This document shows, piece after piece, positions 53,201 through 62,986 of a DNA stretch of 64,000 nucleotides (position 1 is its first letter; each line of letters begins with the position of its first letter). The stretch comes from G963667975 sp963677395 (GTDB taxonomy: Bacteria > Bacteroidota > Bacteroidia > Bacteroidales > G963667975). The DNA lies in NCBI GenBank assembly GCA_963677395.2, contig OY781965.2:3720001-3784000 (forward strand), read 5' to 3'. Both the position numbers and the translations under genes were made by a program. The notes under the pieces are model-generated. The model saw only the letters and a list, made by a program, of their open reading frames with translations, was not told where the DNA came from and made no database searches.

Positions 53201-56200
53201 AGCTTACTGATTTCAAATAAATTTTAATAGGAATGACCGTTGGCTGAGCAGTTGTTACTTGCCATTGAAGTTGGTTAACAAACCCATATGAACCTATTTC
53301 ATTCGAAAGATAGATTGCACCACTCCTTGAAAAACCAAAATTACAGTAAAATGGATGAGTTTGAGTCGATGTCCCTGTACCTATTGCTGCTGCTAAGTTA
53401 GACCCTGTTTTCGACGCAACCCAAAATGTATCAGATACATATTGTATTGGTAAAGTATAAGTAGATCCAATATTAAAATGATTCGTAATTGTTGGAGTCA
53501 TATACCAATAAACAGGAACATTATTTACAGGAGTTACATTTAATGTAACTGGAGAAGCATAAGGATAAGTTACATTTGTCACAATAGGGGCAGCCGGAGT
53601 TGACATTGAGACTAAGCTATAAGACAAAGTATCATTTGTAATTGGCATACTATCAAGTGCATGCTTTACAGATGCTTCAATTTTAATAAGTTTGTCAAAA
53701 CTTGTCGGATTTGATAAATCAATTAATGTATTGAATTTATATAATAAACTATCTCCTGCATTAATTGCGTTCGGCACCACCTCTGAAATCAATGTATTTG
53801 TACCTGTAATTTTATACTTAGCTACCAAACCTCCATTCATTTGCTGAGTACCAAGGTTTCTGATCATTATTTTCACGGTATCCATGCCCAAAGAACAACC
53901 CGTCTGAATTGGAATAATTCTTGAAAGCATTGCATCGTACATTGGGTTACCATAAAAATTCTTACAAATTTGATCGTTTTGAGTATTATTATCACCGGCT
54001 AGTACTGTATATGCACAAATACTTGCATTTGCTCTCGGAACAATCATATTAGACAAGGTAACAGTATCTGAGGCCAGGAAAGGTAAAGTACCTGTATAAT
54101 TATAAGATACCGGAGTTCCACCATTTACAGCATAACGAATAACTAATCCTGTAACTGATTTAATAGTATCTGATCCAAAGTTCTTTATTACTACTCTTAC
54201 CGGAATTGAAACTCCTTCATTTTCAATTACTGAAGGTTTAACAATTGAAATAACACCAGCATCCTTAGGAGCCGGAGGCATAATCCTAATCAGATAATCT
54301 TCCGTTTCACCGTAAGTATAGCTATTACAAGGTAAAATTGAAGACGGTGTTGTGGTTTCAACCAATACAACACGCATTACAGAGAAGCCGGGCTGAATTC
54401 CTAATGGAGTAACAAAACTTCCACTTTCCGCATGAGCTCCTAATGTAGATGCAGTTGAAACGTAAACTTGTTCTCCGGCATCTGCAAATGATCCATTTCT
54501 ATTGTAATCAATATAAACCTTTACAGCACTTTGGTTATTGTTCGTATCACAATTTGCAACATCAACGCCCAGTGAATAAGACATTCCCTGATCAAGGTTA
54601 ATCGGTGCAGATCCCAAGTAACTACTATATCTATTTAGTAATGAACCTAGCCCACCCGTTGATGAACAAGTTGAAGTATTAATTACACCTCCAACATTTA
54701 CACTAACGATATCAGTATGAGTTGCATTTGTTGCGTAAGATAAGCAATAGCCTGGGAAGCCATTAATAACTGTTTTTGATGTTGTATCATTAAGTGCATT
54801 TGCATCCGTTGCTAAAGAAGTAAACGCTTTAACAGTATAGGCACCTATCGTACTTAAATCTGCTTTTTGAGTAAATGTGTAAGCTGCTATACTATCCGGT
54901 TTCAAAATATTTGCAAATGTTTCTGTAATTACAGTATTATTATTGATTCTGTATTTTACAGGGAAATTTGAAATATTAGTTGATCCGAAATTCTTAACAA
55001 CAACTGTAATACTTTCCAATGCAGAAAGATAAGTTCCGGTATTAGGATTATTAATTGCAATAACACCTGCATCCTTAGTTGGTTGGGCACCAACATTCAT
55101 AATAGCAAGCGATCTGTTACTTACACATCCGTTATAAATATTCCCATTGGATGTCAGTTGAGAATTCTTTTGCCCCAACGATTGGGTTGCAGAAGAACTT
55201 GAAGCTACCCAGTCAGTGCCACTATTTGAATCATAGATGGTTCTGATTACACCCGCAGCACCGCTTGCAGGAGAAATTGTTCCTGTCCAGTCAGAAGCCG
55301 TAACTCCGGTTGAAGCAGGAATCACAATACTGTTTAATCCAACAACATCAACAACAACACCATTCGGATTTTTCAAGATATAAGCCTGAGCTGTTGATAT
55401 AGCTGGATTTCCAGCCATTGAACAAACAAAATATCTGTTTTGAGCATTATCCCCAATCATACTCTTAATATCCAATACCACAGTTTGATTTGGCAGGACA
55501 ATTGTGTTTGGCAAGAAAGTATATATTCCATTTACACCATTTGATAAATCAGTGCTATAAAATTGCATTTTGTAACCTGCCAAGTTTATAGCATCTACTC
55601 CCACGTTTGTCAATTCTAAACCATCAAAATCTGAAGATTGATTTCCATTAATCCATGATGGATAAGGATTTGTAGAACCTGTTCCAAGTTTATACTGGGT
55701 TACTTCTGTTATTTTGATTAAAGCCGGGGTTGTGTTTGCTTCTACAAAGAATGTATCAGATAGATATTGAATCGGGAGAGTATAATTATTCCCGTTATAT
55801 ATACTTGTACCGCCAGTAGAATTCGTAAACCAATACAAAGGAGTGTTTGATGCCGATGTAGCAACTAAAGTAGCTGGCGAAGCATACGCAATATTTACGG
55901 TTGAAGTTTGAGGAGCCAACGGCTGAAATTTTGAAATCAAGGAAATATTTCCGGTATCATTTACAGGAATGTAATCGCCAGGAAGGATTCCCCAAGCTCT
56001 CAATTTATAAGTAGAATCTTTTTGATATACCGAAACGTTAAGATTAGCTTTTGTATTAAAGATATAATGAATCGTATCATTGGGGGCTATATTTCTATTA
56101 ATCACTTCAGGAGTAATAACATTTACCAACGAATTAGCAGCATTTACAAAACCATATGCTACACTACATGTTCCTGTGGTGATAGTATTTACACCTGTGT

Positions 56201-59200
56201 TTTTCAATATTACTTTTACTGCTTCTTGTGTTAAACCACAGCCCGTAGTTGGTTGTAGCATTGAAACAAAAGTGATATCATATGGTGGTAGAGGAAATTC
56301 ATCAGCACCAATACAAGGAGGATTACTACGAGGATCACCGTCAATATCAATATCTACTACACCAGAAAAAGGCTTTCCTACTCTATACAATACAGTATTG
56401 TAAACATGAACATTATTGCTACTCATAAAATATGGGTTTACAGCAATAGAGTTTGAGTCTTTCTGCGTTGCATTACGTAATGCTGTAAGGCTAGGATAAT
56501 CTGTAGTATTCCATTTGGCAAAAGCAGTACCTGTAGCATAATAGTTATTATAATCACAGGCTGTTACGGATGTTCCTTCTACATGTAAAGGATACCAGTT
56601 ACTCTGAAGATTATTATTATACAACTGGTTGTTAGAGCTAGAACTAACAATATTAATTGCTCTTGTATCAGTAGTATTTGCTCCGTTTACGATAACAGTA
56701 TTAAATAATACATTATGGTATGTTGAAGTATTAACTCTAATACCGTATGCATAATTTGTACCATTAAGAATAGTCACAAAATTGTTTGCACATAAATTTC
56801 GTTCTGCAGTAGTTGCAGTACAGTTTTCAAAAAGAATACCATACATATTTGTTCCTGCATTTATGTTTATGCTGTTTCTTGTTACAGAAACATGATCATT
56901 CGTGTATTGAACATAGATACCATATTTATCACCAGCTTGATAAGTTGATGCTACAACATTCGAATCAATTGATATATATTTAGAATACTGAGCATAAATA
57001 CCATATTTAACCCATTGATTGATAATATTATTTTTGAGAGTTATATTCGTTACCTTCGTAGAAGATGTTCCTTTGCAGAAAATTGCAGCATAACCACCTT
57101 CAAATCGATTTCCTTTAATCACATTATCAATGCTTGATGCATTGTCAATTCTGATTCCAACCTGACTTTCAGCACTTCCCAGGAAGCCTTTGATAAAGTT
57201 ATCTTCGATTGTATTGTTATTAGAGTTTGTACCAAATACAATCGATGTTGAATTGACTGAATCCGAAGGTGCGAATTTTACTTTTCTGAATGTAACATAA
57301 TCTGCACCATCAAACTTTAAAATAAAGTTAGATGCCGTTGTTGAAGGCCTGTTGAATATAACACTGTTATAATCATTATTGGCAGATTGAAATGTTATTG
57401 TATTAGCTGCAGATGTACCTGGTATTTCAGGCAAAATGATCTGATCTGAGTAAGTTCCCGGAAGAATGTTAAATACTACTGGACCGCCTAAACCACATTG
57501 CAAAATACCTGTAATTGCTTCTGTAATATTTGCATAATCGCCACCTGCTCCAATTGTTTTTGTTCCACTAATTGTTGAAACGCATGCAGAAAATGCTAAT
57601 ACAGCAGTATCATTGATACTATTCTGATCAACACTGTCATTTGGCAATTCAGACCATATTTTCAAAGTATGAGGACCAACTGCGAAAACCTGATTCCCTA
57701 AAGATAAAACTCCAGACTCAGTTCCATTTGCTAAAGCAGGACCATTCCATGGTGTGGTAACCGGAGTACCTCCATCAATCGAGTACAATATTTTAGCTTT
57801 TGTTAGCGAACTTGTTCCAAAGTTTTTAATTTTTGCCTGAATTGGGATCTGAGAACCAGCTTGTACTCCACCAATTGGATTAACAATTTGGCTAATCCCT
57901 GCATCCTGAGTTAGCGCTGAAGCACCTAAAATCGTAATCTTCATATTCGGTCTTTGACTGTACGTATTAGAAGATGAAGATGATGGGCATGCAAGTGTTG
58001 ACGCATCTGTATGATAATTACTAGCTGATACGTAAGCAGTTGCTGTTTGATTTAAAGTTGCATTCGTTGGACTATAATCAGACCCTGAAACATATTTATC
58101 AAAGCAAACTTCAATAACCAAGTTACTTGTTCCATTCCAATTGAAATTTGTTGCAAATGGGTGATTATTCCAACCTGTGATATTCACGTAGTTGGCATTG
58201 GTATAAACCTGAGTAAGACCTGTTATAAACGAAGAAGACAGCGCTGTACTTGTGGTAGTTCCTATTTTAATTGAGAAATTTTGGCAATACGTATTTGAAG
58301 GAGCATCACCCGAAGAAGAAGGGCCTGCAGGAGTAACTACATCAAAAGCGATATTTGAAATAGCGCCACCAGAAGCACCCAAAGCCTGAAGTTCAGAGGC
58401 CCTGATTAAATACTGTTCTTTATTCCCTGTAAAATGCAAGCCATAAGTACTTGGATATTCTGTACTACCATTTAGAGTTGTTCCTGTTCCAACAGTTATT
58501 AATCCACCATTGGCATATTTACAGAAAAACCAGAAATTTCCAACATTTGGTTTTGCTGTTGTGTTTTGAGCTGTAGTATTATCAACGGCATAAACCTTAT
58601 ATGTTACCAATTTACCCCAACCTGTTATTGCAGGAATTGTTGCTTCATACAAACTATCTACCGATGCATTTTTAGTCATCCCTAAATGAACAAGAGGGCC
58701 GTTTCCTACTTTATACTGTAAATAAACGGTATCTATTCCAGAAGCATCATTTACATACGCTTTAACATTAAAGGGTCCCTGAGAATATACTGTATCCTGA
58801 GGATAAACACTCATATTCAAAGTTGGAGGAATAAGTTCTGATGGGCTCATCATAACATTAACATCATCGATCAACCATCCATATCTTCCTTCTGCTCCGG
58901 GAGTACCGCCATCTTGAAGTTTAAAACGAATTGCAACCTGAGGTTTGTTCGCAATCAAAGAAGAAAGATCAAATTGTTCTGTTTTCCACCATGAATTGTC
59001 TGGAATAGCAGTAGGATTACTCGCTTGCCAATCGGTAGCATATGAATTTTCGCTGAATTTATTCAGAGCCATCTGTCCTGTGCCCAAATAATTTGCAGCA
59101 GTAACTAAAACCCAGTTTGAACCACTCCAAACTTCAATCTGACCTCCATCCGTAATAAATTGCTTACAAATTTGTGCAAATTGAAGAATGACATAGCTAT

Positions 59201-59453
59201 TCCCTATTGTGCTAAATGTATCTGTAGTCAGATAAACAGTTGAATTTGAAACAGCTTGAGTAAACATTGAACGGGTTCCGGAGCTAGCTAAGGACGTCGA
59301 AATCGTCCATTGATTTGCTCCTGAGGGAGTTGATGTTGATGTCACACTATCTCCGGGCGTGGGTTGCTCGAAGTTTTCATGAAACACAACCGTCTGTGCA
59401 GAGACCAAATACGAAATGATCAAAGCACAAAAAAGCAGTAATCCTCTTTTCAT
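50232..59453 (-). CDS. Giant T9SS-secreted mosaic surface protein
   Basis: A 3073-residue secreted protein. Signal peptide 1-19 (ending VSAQ); a jelly-roll adhesin-like domain about 20-205; an Ig-like segment; a further beta-domain about 370-515; a CARDB repeat about 515-625; a right-handed beta-helix about 627-1053; a lamin-tail domain about 1245-1430; GEVED domains about 1575-1725 and 2333-2465 (both ending YGETEDYLIR); a second jelly-roll about 2585-2760; and some seven CARDB-type repeats recognisable from DAGV-like starts and VxIKNFG cores. The type A sorting domain (about 2988-3073) starts NIPNPASESTIIGYSLPKYG and ends LLVKKMTITK. It should be exported and processed by the PorU/PorV encoded here. 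Ligand unknown; an adhesin is likeliest. No protease or glycosidase motif was seen. Monocistronic. Confidence 0.88.
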   Translation of the reverse strand: MKRGLLLFCALIISYLVSAQTVVFHENFEQPTPGDSVTSTSTPSGANQWTISTSLASSGTRSMFTQAVSNSTVYLTTDTFSTIGNSYVILQFAQICKQFITDGGQIEVWSGSNWVLVTAANYLGTGQMALNKFSENSYATDWQASNPTAIPDNSWWKTEQFDLSSLIANKPQVAIRFKLQDGGTPGAEGRYGWLIDDVNVMMSPSELIPPTLNMSVYPQDTVYSQGPFNVKAYVNDASGIDTVYLQYKVGNGPLVHLGMTKNASVDSLYEATIPAITGWGKLVTYKVYAVDNTTAQNTTAKPNVGNFWFFCKYANGGLITVGTGTTLNGSTEYPSTYGLHFTGNKEQYLIRASELQALGASGGAISNIAFDVVTPAGPSSSGDAPSNTYCQNFSIKIGTTTSTALSSSFITGLTQVYTNANYVNITGWNNHPFATNFNWNGTSNLVIEVCFDKYVSGSDYSPTNATLNQTATAYVSASNYHTDASTLACPSSSSSNTYSQRPNMKITILGASALTQDAGISQIVNPIGGVQAGSQIPIQAKIKNFGTSSLTKAKILYSIDGGTPVTTPWNGPALANGTESGVLSLGNQVFAVGPHTLKIWSELPNDSVDQNSINDTAVLAFSACVSTISGTKTIGAGGDYANITEAITGILQCGLGGPVVFNILPGTYSDQIILPEIPGTSAANTITFQSANNDYNSVIFNRPSTTASNFILKFDGADYVTFRKVKFAPSDSVNSTSIVFGTNSNNNTIEDNFIKGFLGSAESQVGIRIDNASSIDNVIKGNRFEGGYAAIFCKGTSSTKVTNITLKNNIINQWVKYGIYAQYSKYISIDSNVVASTYQAGDKYGIYVQYTNDHVSVTRNSININAGTNMYGILFENCTATTAERNLCANNFVTILNGTNYAYGIRVNTSTYHNVLFNTVIVNGANTTDTRAINIVSSSSNNQLYNNNLQSNWYPLHVEGTSVTACDYNNYYATGTAFAKWNTTDYPSLTALRNATQKDSNSIAVNPYFMSSNNVHVYNTVLYRVGKPFSGVVDIDIDGDPRSNPPCIGADEFPLPPYDITFVSMLQPTTGCGLTQEAVKVILKNTGVNTITTGTCSVAYGFVNAANSLVNVITPEVINRNIAPNDTIHYIFNTKANLNVSVYQKDSTYKLRAWGILPGDYIPVNDTGNISLISKFQPLAPQTSTVNIAYASPATLVATSASNTPLYWFTNSTGGTSIYNGNNYTLPIQYLSDTFFVEANTTPALIKITEVTQYKLGTGSTNPYPSWINGNQSSDFDGLELTNVGVDAINLAGYKMQFYSTDLSNGVNGIYTFLPNTIVLPNQTVVLDIKSMIGDNAQNRYFVCSMAGNPAISTAQAYILKNPNGVVVDVVGLNSIVIPASTGVTASDWTGTISPASGAAGVIRTIYDSNSGTDWVASSSSATQSLGQKNSQLTSNGNIYNGCVSNRSLAIMNVGAQPTKDAGVIAINNPNTGTYLSALESITVVVKNFGSTNISNFPVKYRINNNTVITETFANILKPDSIAAYTFTQKADLSTIGAYTVKAFTSLATDANALNDTTSKTVINGFPGYCLSYATNATHTDIVSVNVGGVINTSTCSSTGGLGSLLNRYSSYLGSAPINLDQGMSYSLGVDVANCDTNNNQSAVKVYIDYNRNGSFADAGEQVYVSTASTLGAHAESGSFVTPLGIQPGFSVMRVVLVETTTPSSILPCNSYTYGETEDYLIRIMPPAPKDAGVISIVKPSVIENEGVSIPVRVVIKNFGSDTIKSVTGLVIRYAVNGGTPVSYNYTGTLPFLASDTVTLSNMIVPRANASICAYTVLAGDNNTQNDQICKNFYGNPMYDAMLSRIIPIQTGCSLGMDTVKIMIRNLGTQQMNGGLVAKYKITGTNTLISEVVPNAINAGDSLLYKFNTLIDLSNPTSFDKLIKIEASVKHALDSMPITNDTLSYSLVSMSTPAAPIVTNVTYPYASPVTLNVTPVNNVPVYWYMTPTITNHFNIGSTYTLPIQYVSDTFWVASKTGSNLAAAIGTGTSTQTHPFYCNFGFSRSGAIYLSNEIGSYGFVNQLQWQVTTAQPTVIPIKIYLKSVSSTSLTVDSWDNLINGATLVYAGDQSFSAVGWKSISLTTPYNYSSGNLLVLCEANYGGSGNYNYPSFAYTNGPSNTHEYYYQDVTPPTTNDGLNGQRPNIKIIGNIPGCASAKIPLIMAITAQPLNDASCTQIIAPASGGNLSSNETVTVKVKNYGSAPIQGIKLNYQLDNNSVVTENFPDSTINAGDTKNFTFTQKANLNSPGQTYSIICYPTLLTDVNQYNDTVRKNVTNYLPIYCTSAASNTTNEDLTRVKIGSLNNFSAPTGNKYTDFSSTVTPPSLITGVPYPISISSAKVGSSLNQNDCWVNVFVDLDRNGVFDTITERVFGDSTKSQNTVFGTLTIPQSTQLGLLKMRVVLREDGVRANTGPCGNYLYGETEDYLIRTVNPIPNDAGIADVIKPEKFMPNTAIPNVQPKVVIANYGTNPMAAAVINYTVNGIVYSYNWTKTPALPSLSTDTVTLPTLTLNKGLNEFQFVTSLAGDINNSNDSMNAKCFREVLTTPEYVDNFEVNKYWYAIDTAFGVYIDNLWQQGVPASSVINTAHSPSNVWKTVLNGNVDDNNTSVLYTPIFNITVMTADTLKFWHWRQLGSSKARIEYLNSAGNWITLGSSIADTNAYNWYSDPLGWTGNGTGWEQSWYLIKNLQNLNGYAQFRFIFTSGSGASTSNGWALDDVKVSLVPIPKDAGVIAILTPGAQNNVGDNVTPKVTIKNFGTDVLTSIPVAYSINGGAAVVANWTGNLVPGATTDYTFTASPFVVQTQDYNLCAYTTLASDIYTSNDKTCKDVDVVPAANDVGVIRILVPGDTAATFTQVYVKIRIKNFGTNQVSSIPVAYKRGSSTAVVEIWTGSPLAYGDSTEYQFTQPFTVPSGSSFNISAYTSLVADVYAPNDKITKNIIIGVEDVMTDDGLILSQNIPNPASESTIIGYSLPKYGKVKFNVVNTLGQTIYSEEISKEAGCHQFNLDVKNMPNGVYYYSIEYKGQLLVKKMTITK

Positions 59454-59544
59454 AATTAGGTTGGTTTAATTAAATAAGTATTTATAAATTAGTAATTTAC
59501 ACTTTAAAGCCTAAGCAGATTAAACCCAGTTTAATCCTTACCTA

Positions 59545-59575
59545 CAAAAGTACATAGAAATATGTTAAAAACAAA
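59545..59575 (-). promoter_or_regulatory. Promoter TTTG-N19-TACTTTTG for the giant gene
   Basis: On the minus strand TTTG (59572-59575) and TACTTTTG (59545-59552) with 19 nt between, a full consensus match. The 5' leader would be about 85 nt. A near-perfect 16-bp palindrome (TTAGGTAGCTATCTAA, about 59639-59654) lies some 65 nt further upstream. Confidence 0.7.
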
Positions 59576-59658
59576 TATTCCCTTATTAATTTTATCGTTT
59601 TAGACTTCTGAAAACCTGATAATTAAATTTTTTAACATTTAGGTAGCTATCTAATTTG

Positions 59659-61956
59659 TTAATCGACATTAAATTGAAACTTTAAGCTTTGCGTTCCCCC
59701 CTTAAAATTACCTTTTAAAATAACATTTTCTACTTGATCCCCTTTACGATTAACGGCATTAATAAATACTTGAAAATAACCACTTTCACCAACTGAATAT
59801 GTATCTTTTAATATTTTAATTTGTAGCAAACCATTTCCATCAACTTTCTCAATTTTCAAATCTTTATCGCCTCCATTCCTAAAACGAAAGATAAATGCTT
59901 TTTGTTCTCCTGATTTTATTTCCCCTAAATTAAGAGCCAACGGATCATAAACTAACCTTGGATAACTAGTTGTATCTGTCGTATTTGTAGTTTCTCCTGC
60001 ATTTTCAAAATAGAGAATCTCTATTCTTCTTTCTTTCGCAGCTGAAATACTATATATTGAATTACGTTGATCATTTGGATTATCACTAACATATTGACCC
60101 GAGTTACCTTCTCCCAATGGTAATTCATTAAATGATAATTGTGCACCATTGGTTGATTGGTTTTTGATATATGGAATAAACTTACAAGAATCAATTGTAC
60201 GTAAGTAATTTATAAAACTTTGAATTCTTCTTTTGGACAAAATTTCATTATACTCATTACTATTCAGAGGACTTGCATAACCTCGTAACGTTAGTGCAAC
60301 TGATTCTCCCTTTCGAAGCTTAGAATACAGATAGTCCTTGATTTTATTAAGTTTATCAAAACCATTTTGAACCGAATCTTTAAAAAAAGATTTGATGGTA
60401 TTTATTGCTTCAATACTATCTTTCCCTTTCAATCCTAATGAATAGTTTTGTCCGTATATTGCCTGCAATTTGCTATACTCCGTCAATGTTTCCACGTATG
60501 TTTTGGATGTTAAAGGACTTTTTGAACCGGGATCAGGTTCGTCATTGTGAAAAAACAATGAGAGCGGAAGTAAATTTCTGATTGAATCATCAATTTGAGC
60601 TGTAGAATTCTGTTTCATTAAAGTTGGCTTAAACCTTACTTCAAAAATATCATTACAGCAGGTTTCGCCTTTAATGTAGTAAGATCCAGGCCTGTTAGAA
60701 GTAACGTAAGCTGTTGTTGTATCTTCATTTAAAGCATAATACAAATCGTTAGAGCTGCTATTTATAGGCAATCCGGCATTAACTGGTTTCTCCCAATAAT
60801 TTCGTTCACCTTTGGATTTAAACACATCATATCCTCCATATCCTATGTGCCAATCGCTACTAAAGTAAAGTGTTTTCGTTGAATAATGATAGAATGGTGT
60901 GATTTCGTTGCCAGGAGTATTTATAGGAAAACCCAAATTGATCGGAAGTTGAGGTTCTCCATCCGAAATAACAGAATACCAAATATCAAGATTTCCAATA
61001 CCACCCGGACGATTGGAAACAAAAAACAACAAATCATACAGGCTATCATTTACGATCCAGGGCTGAGTAGAGGTAAATCCATTCACATTGATTTTATCAT
61101 TTAATCGGGTAGCTTTTGTCCATCTCCCGTTTGCAAATCGGCTTTTATAAATCTGACAAACAAGCTCTCCGCCAATATCTTCACAACGTGTAAAATAAGC
61201 TACATTATTTTTACTATCATACGTAAAATTTGCGGTATGAATCTCTTCATCATTTACCCGTTTATCCAGTATTTGCGTATTTTTATAACCGGATGTTACA
61301 ATTTGGGATTTATAAATATTTGAAAGGTATGTTCCCGGTAAAAGGTCGGTTAAATTATCTTCCGTTATTTTCCTCATCGCAGAAAAATACAAAACAGTAT
61401 CACCAGAACTCCATGCTCCAAACTCTGAATAGGATGTATTTACTTGCTTCCCAAGATGCAATACTTCTGTTAATAAGTCTGATTTCAAATTATTTAGTGC
61501 AAATTCACACGCAACTATTGATTGTTTTGCTTTCAGCACATAAAACTCATCTGGCAACTTTTGTAATAGATATTCCTGAAATCTTGCTTTTGCATCACTA
61601 TATTTCCCCTTACACCGAAGCATTTCGGCCAAATAAAATCTGGCTAACGGGTATTTAATGCCACCATCCTCTTTTATAAGCTTTTGATATGCCGAAACGG
61701 CTTCCGTATAATTATTAAACAATCTATTCGATTCCGCATAATTCCATTGAATATTAACATCATTATATCCCAAGCTCATTAATTCTCCAAATACAACCGA
61801 CGCATTATAATAGTCTCCTGAGGTAAAATATTCTTTTGCTGTTTCAAGTAATTCATTTTTTTCCTGAGCGAATACAGTACTAAGGGAAATAGCAAACAGA
61901 AAACTGAATGTTATTCTTAAACACACAACCTTGCTTATCACCTTCCTATTCTGCAT
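59659..61956 (-). CDS. TPR / beta-propeller / OmpA-C / DUF1573 envelope protein (PorE-like)
   Basis: A 765-residue periplasmic or outer-membrane-associated protein. Signal peptide about 1-30 (ending VFAQ); TPR-like helices about 35-150 (ASVVFGELMSLG, AVSAYQKLIKEDG, RCKGKYSDAKARFQEYL); a PD40/WD40-like propeller about 170-450 with repeated FVSNRPGG, LYFSSDWHIGYGGYDVF and TSNRPGS blades; an OmpA-like peptidoglycan-binding domain about 545-650 (LTLRGYASPLNSNEYN, SKRRIQSFINYL, AKERRIEIL); and a C-terminal DUF1573/ASH domain about 665-765. PorE of Porphyromonas has a related layout without DUF1573. It is 13 nt after porP. Confidence 0.82.
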   Translation of the reverse strand: MQNRKVISKVVCLRITFSFLFAISLSTVFAQEKNELLETAKEYFTSGDYYNASVVFGELMSLGYNDVNIQWNYAESNRLFNNYTEAVSAYQKLIKEDGGIKYPLARFYLAEMLRCKGKYSDAKARFQEYLLQKLPDEFYVLKAKQSIVACEFALNNLKSDLLTEVLHLGKQVNTSYSEFGAWSSGDTVLYFSAMRKITEDNLTDLLPGTYLSNIYKSQIVTSGYKNTQILDKRVNDEEIHTANFTYDSKNNVAYFTRCEDIGGELVCQIYKSRFANGRWTKATRLNDKINVNGFTSTQPWIVNDSLYDLLFFVSNRPGGIGNLDIWYSVISDGEPQLPINLGFPINTPGNEITPFYHYSTKTLYFSSDWHIGYGGYDVFKSKGERNYWEKPVNAGLPINSSSNDLYYALNEDTTTAYVTSNRPGSYYIKGETCCNDIFEVRFKPTLMKQNSTAQIDDSIRNLLPLSLFFHNDEPDPGSKSPLTSKTYVETLTEYSKLQAIYGQNYSLGLKGKDSIEAINTIKSFFKDSVQNGFDKLNKIKDYLYSKLRKGESVALTLRGYASPLNSNEYNEILSKRRIQSFINYLRTIDSCKFIPYIKNQSTNGAQLSFNELPLGEGNSGQYVSDNPNDQRNSIYSISAAKERRIEILYFENAGETTNTTDTTSYPRLVYDPLALNLGEIKSGEQKAFIFRFRNGGDKDLKIEKVDGNGLLQIKILKDTYSVGESGYFQVFINAVNRKGDQVENVILKGNFKGGTQSLKFQFNVD

Positions 61957-61969
61957 ACCTTATTCATTA

Positions 61970-62986
61970 TTAAAATATTGGGCAAGGAACCTGACTTGCT
62001 TTCTTCTGCTTCTTTTTGTTAAGGATATACTGAACGCTGATTTCATAACCACCAAGATACCGACTCGAAGGATGTAAATCAGAGATATTAAAGTCATAGC
62101 TAAATCCAAGATTCATACGTCTCAAATCCAAACCAAGCATTACTATCATCGCATCCGATGCTCTTAAAAACACCCCAGTTCTAATTGCAGAATAAAAATA
62201 GGTATTGTTATTCCGAACAAATCGAAACTGAGAACCAATCAGAAACTCGTGATATGGTTTTTGATAGGAATATAAGACAGAAGGCATAAAATCAATAGAT
62301 TCAGAAATACTTTGAACTATCCCTCCCTGAACAGAAATAGAGGGAGATAACGTTTCATCATTATTCAAAAAGCTGATATTTGGCTCATGGAAATGGCGAA
62401 AAGCAACACCTCCATGAAATATTGTTTCGGTGTTAGGTTGTAGCAACCATTGCAAACCCAATGCAAAATCAGGATAGAAAAAAGAAGTCCTTTCAAAAAA
62501 CTCATTATCATCCAAATATGGGTTATAGGAGCCTCCACTATACTGATTTCCGAAGCGGGCATCATTTGGCTGAAAACCTTTTTGAGCAATTCCGACTTCT
62601 GCTCCTAACGAGATGAAATGATTGTTTTTTCTGTTTACAGATTTTATATAAGAAAATGCTACAGACATCTGTGTAGTACCAAACCCTAAATCTCCGGCAC
62701 GATCCGTAAATGCTATAACTCCAAATCCAAAAATGTCCCGTTTAAACTTTCTGATTTTAAGCTGAGTATCAAACCCTGCTGAAACTGAAATATAAGGAAC
62801 AGTTATGGATGCCCACTGATTTCTATGTATGACTGAAAAACGATGTGTGCCTGAAAAAAAGCCAACATTTGCCGGATTATAAAAAACAGGCGTTGATTCA
62901 AACTGAGAATAATGCACATCCTGACCATTGAGAAACAATGGTACACCTGAAATCAAAGCAAAAAACAGGAGTGCAATTTTACTCAT
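61970..62986 (-). CDS. Second PorP/SprF family type IX secretion protein
   Basis: A 338-residue outer-membrane barrel. Signal peptide ending near LNGQ, then DVHYSQFESTPVFYNPANVGF, HRFSVIHRNQWASITVPYISVSAGFDTQ, FGFGVIAFTDRAGDLGFG, and the C-terminal FSYDFNISDLHPSSRYLGGYEISVQYIL. It overlaps the upstream type B surface-protein gene by 4 nt (ATGA) and precedes the OmpA-like gene by 13 nt. SprF in flavobacteria is the dedicated partner of the adhesin SprB; the same relation with the neighbouring CHU_C protein is inferred. Confidence 0.9.
   Translation of the reverse strand: MSKIALLFFALISGVPLFLNGQDVHYSQFESTPVFYNPANVGFFSGTHRFSVIHRNQWASITVPYISVSAGFDTQLKIRKFKRDIFGFGVIAFTDRAGDLGFGTTQMSVAFSYIKSVNRKNNHFISLGAEVGIAQKGFQPNDARFGNQYSGGSYNPYLDDNEFFERTSFFYPDFALGLQWLLQPNTETIFHGGVAFRHFHEPNISFLNNDETLSPSISVQGGIVQSISESIDFMPSVLYSYQKPYHEFLIGSQFRFVRNNNTYFYSAIRTGVFLRASDAMIVMLGLDLRRMNLGFSYDFNISDLHPSSRYLGGYEISVQYILNKKKQKKASQVPCPIF

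Noticed and set aside
56022..56403. Plus-strand reading frames inside the giant gene
   Set aside because: They lie opposite well-supported beta-helix and CARDB coding sequence and have no family resemblance.
50232..59453. CRISPR-like or DNA-level tandem repeats inside the giant gene
   Set aside because: The repetition is at protein-domain level (CARDB, GEVED), with spacing and bases too divergent for a DNA repeat array.
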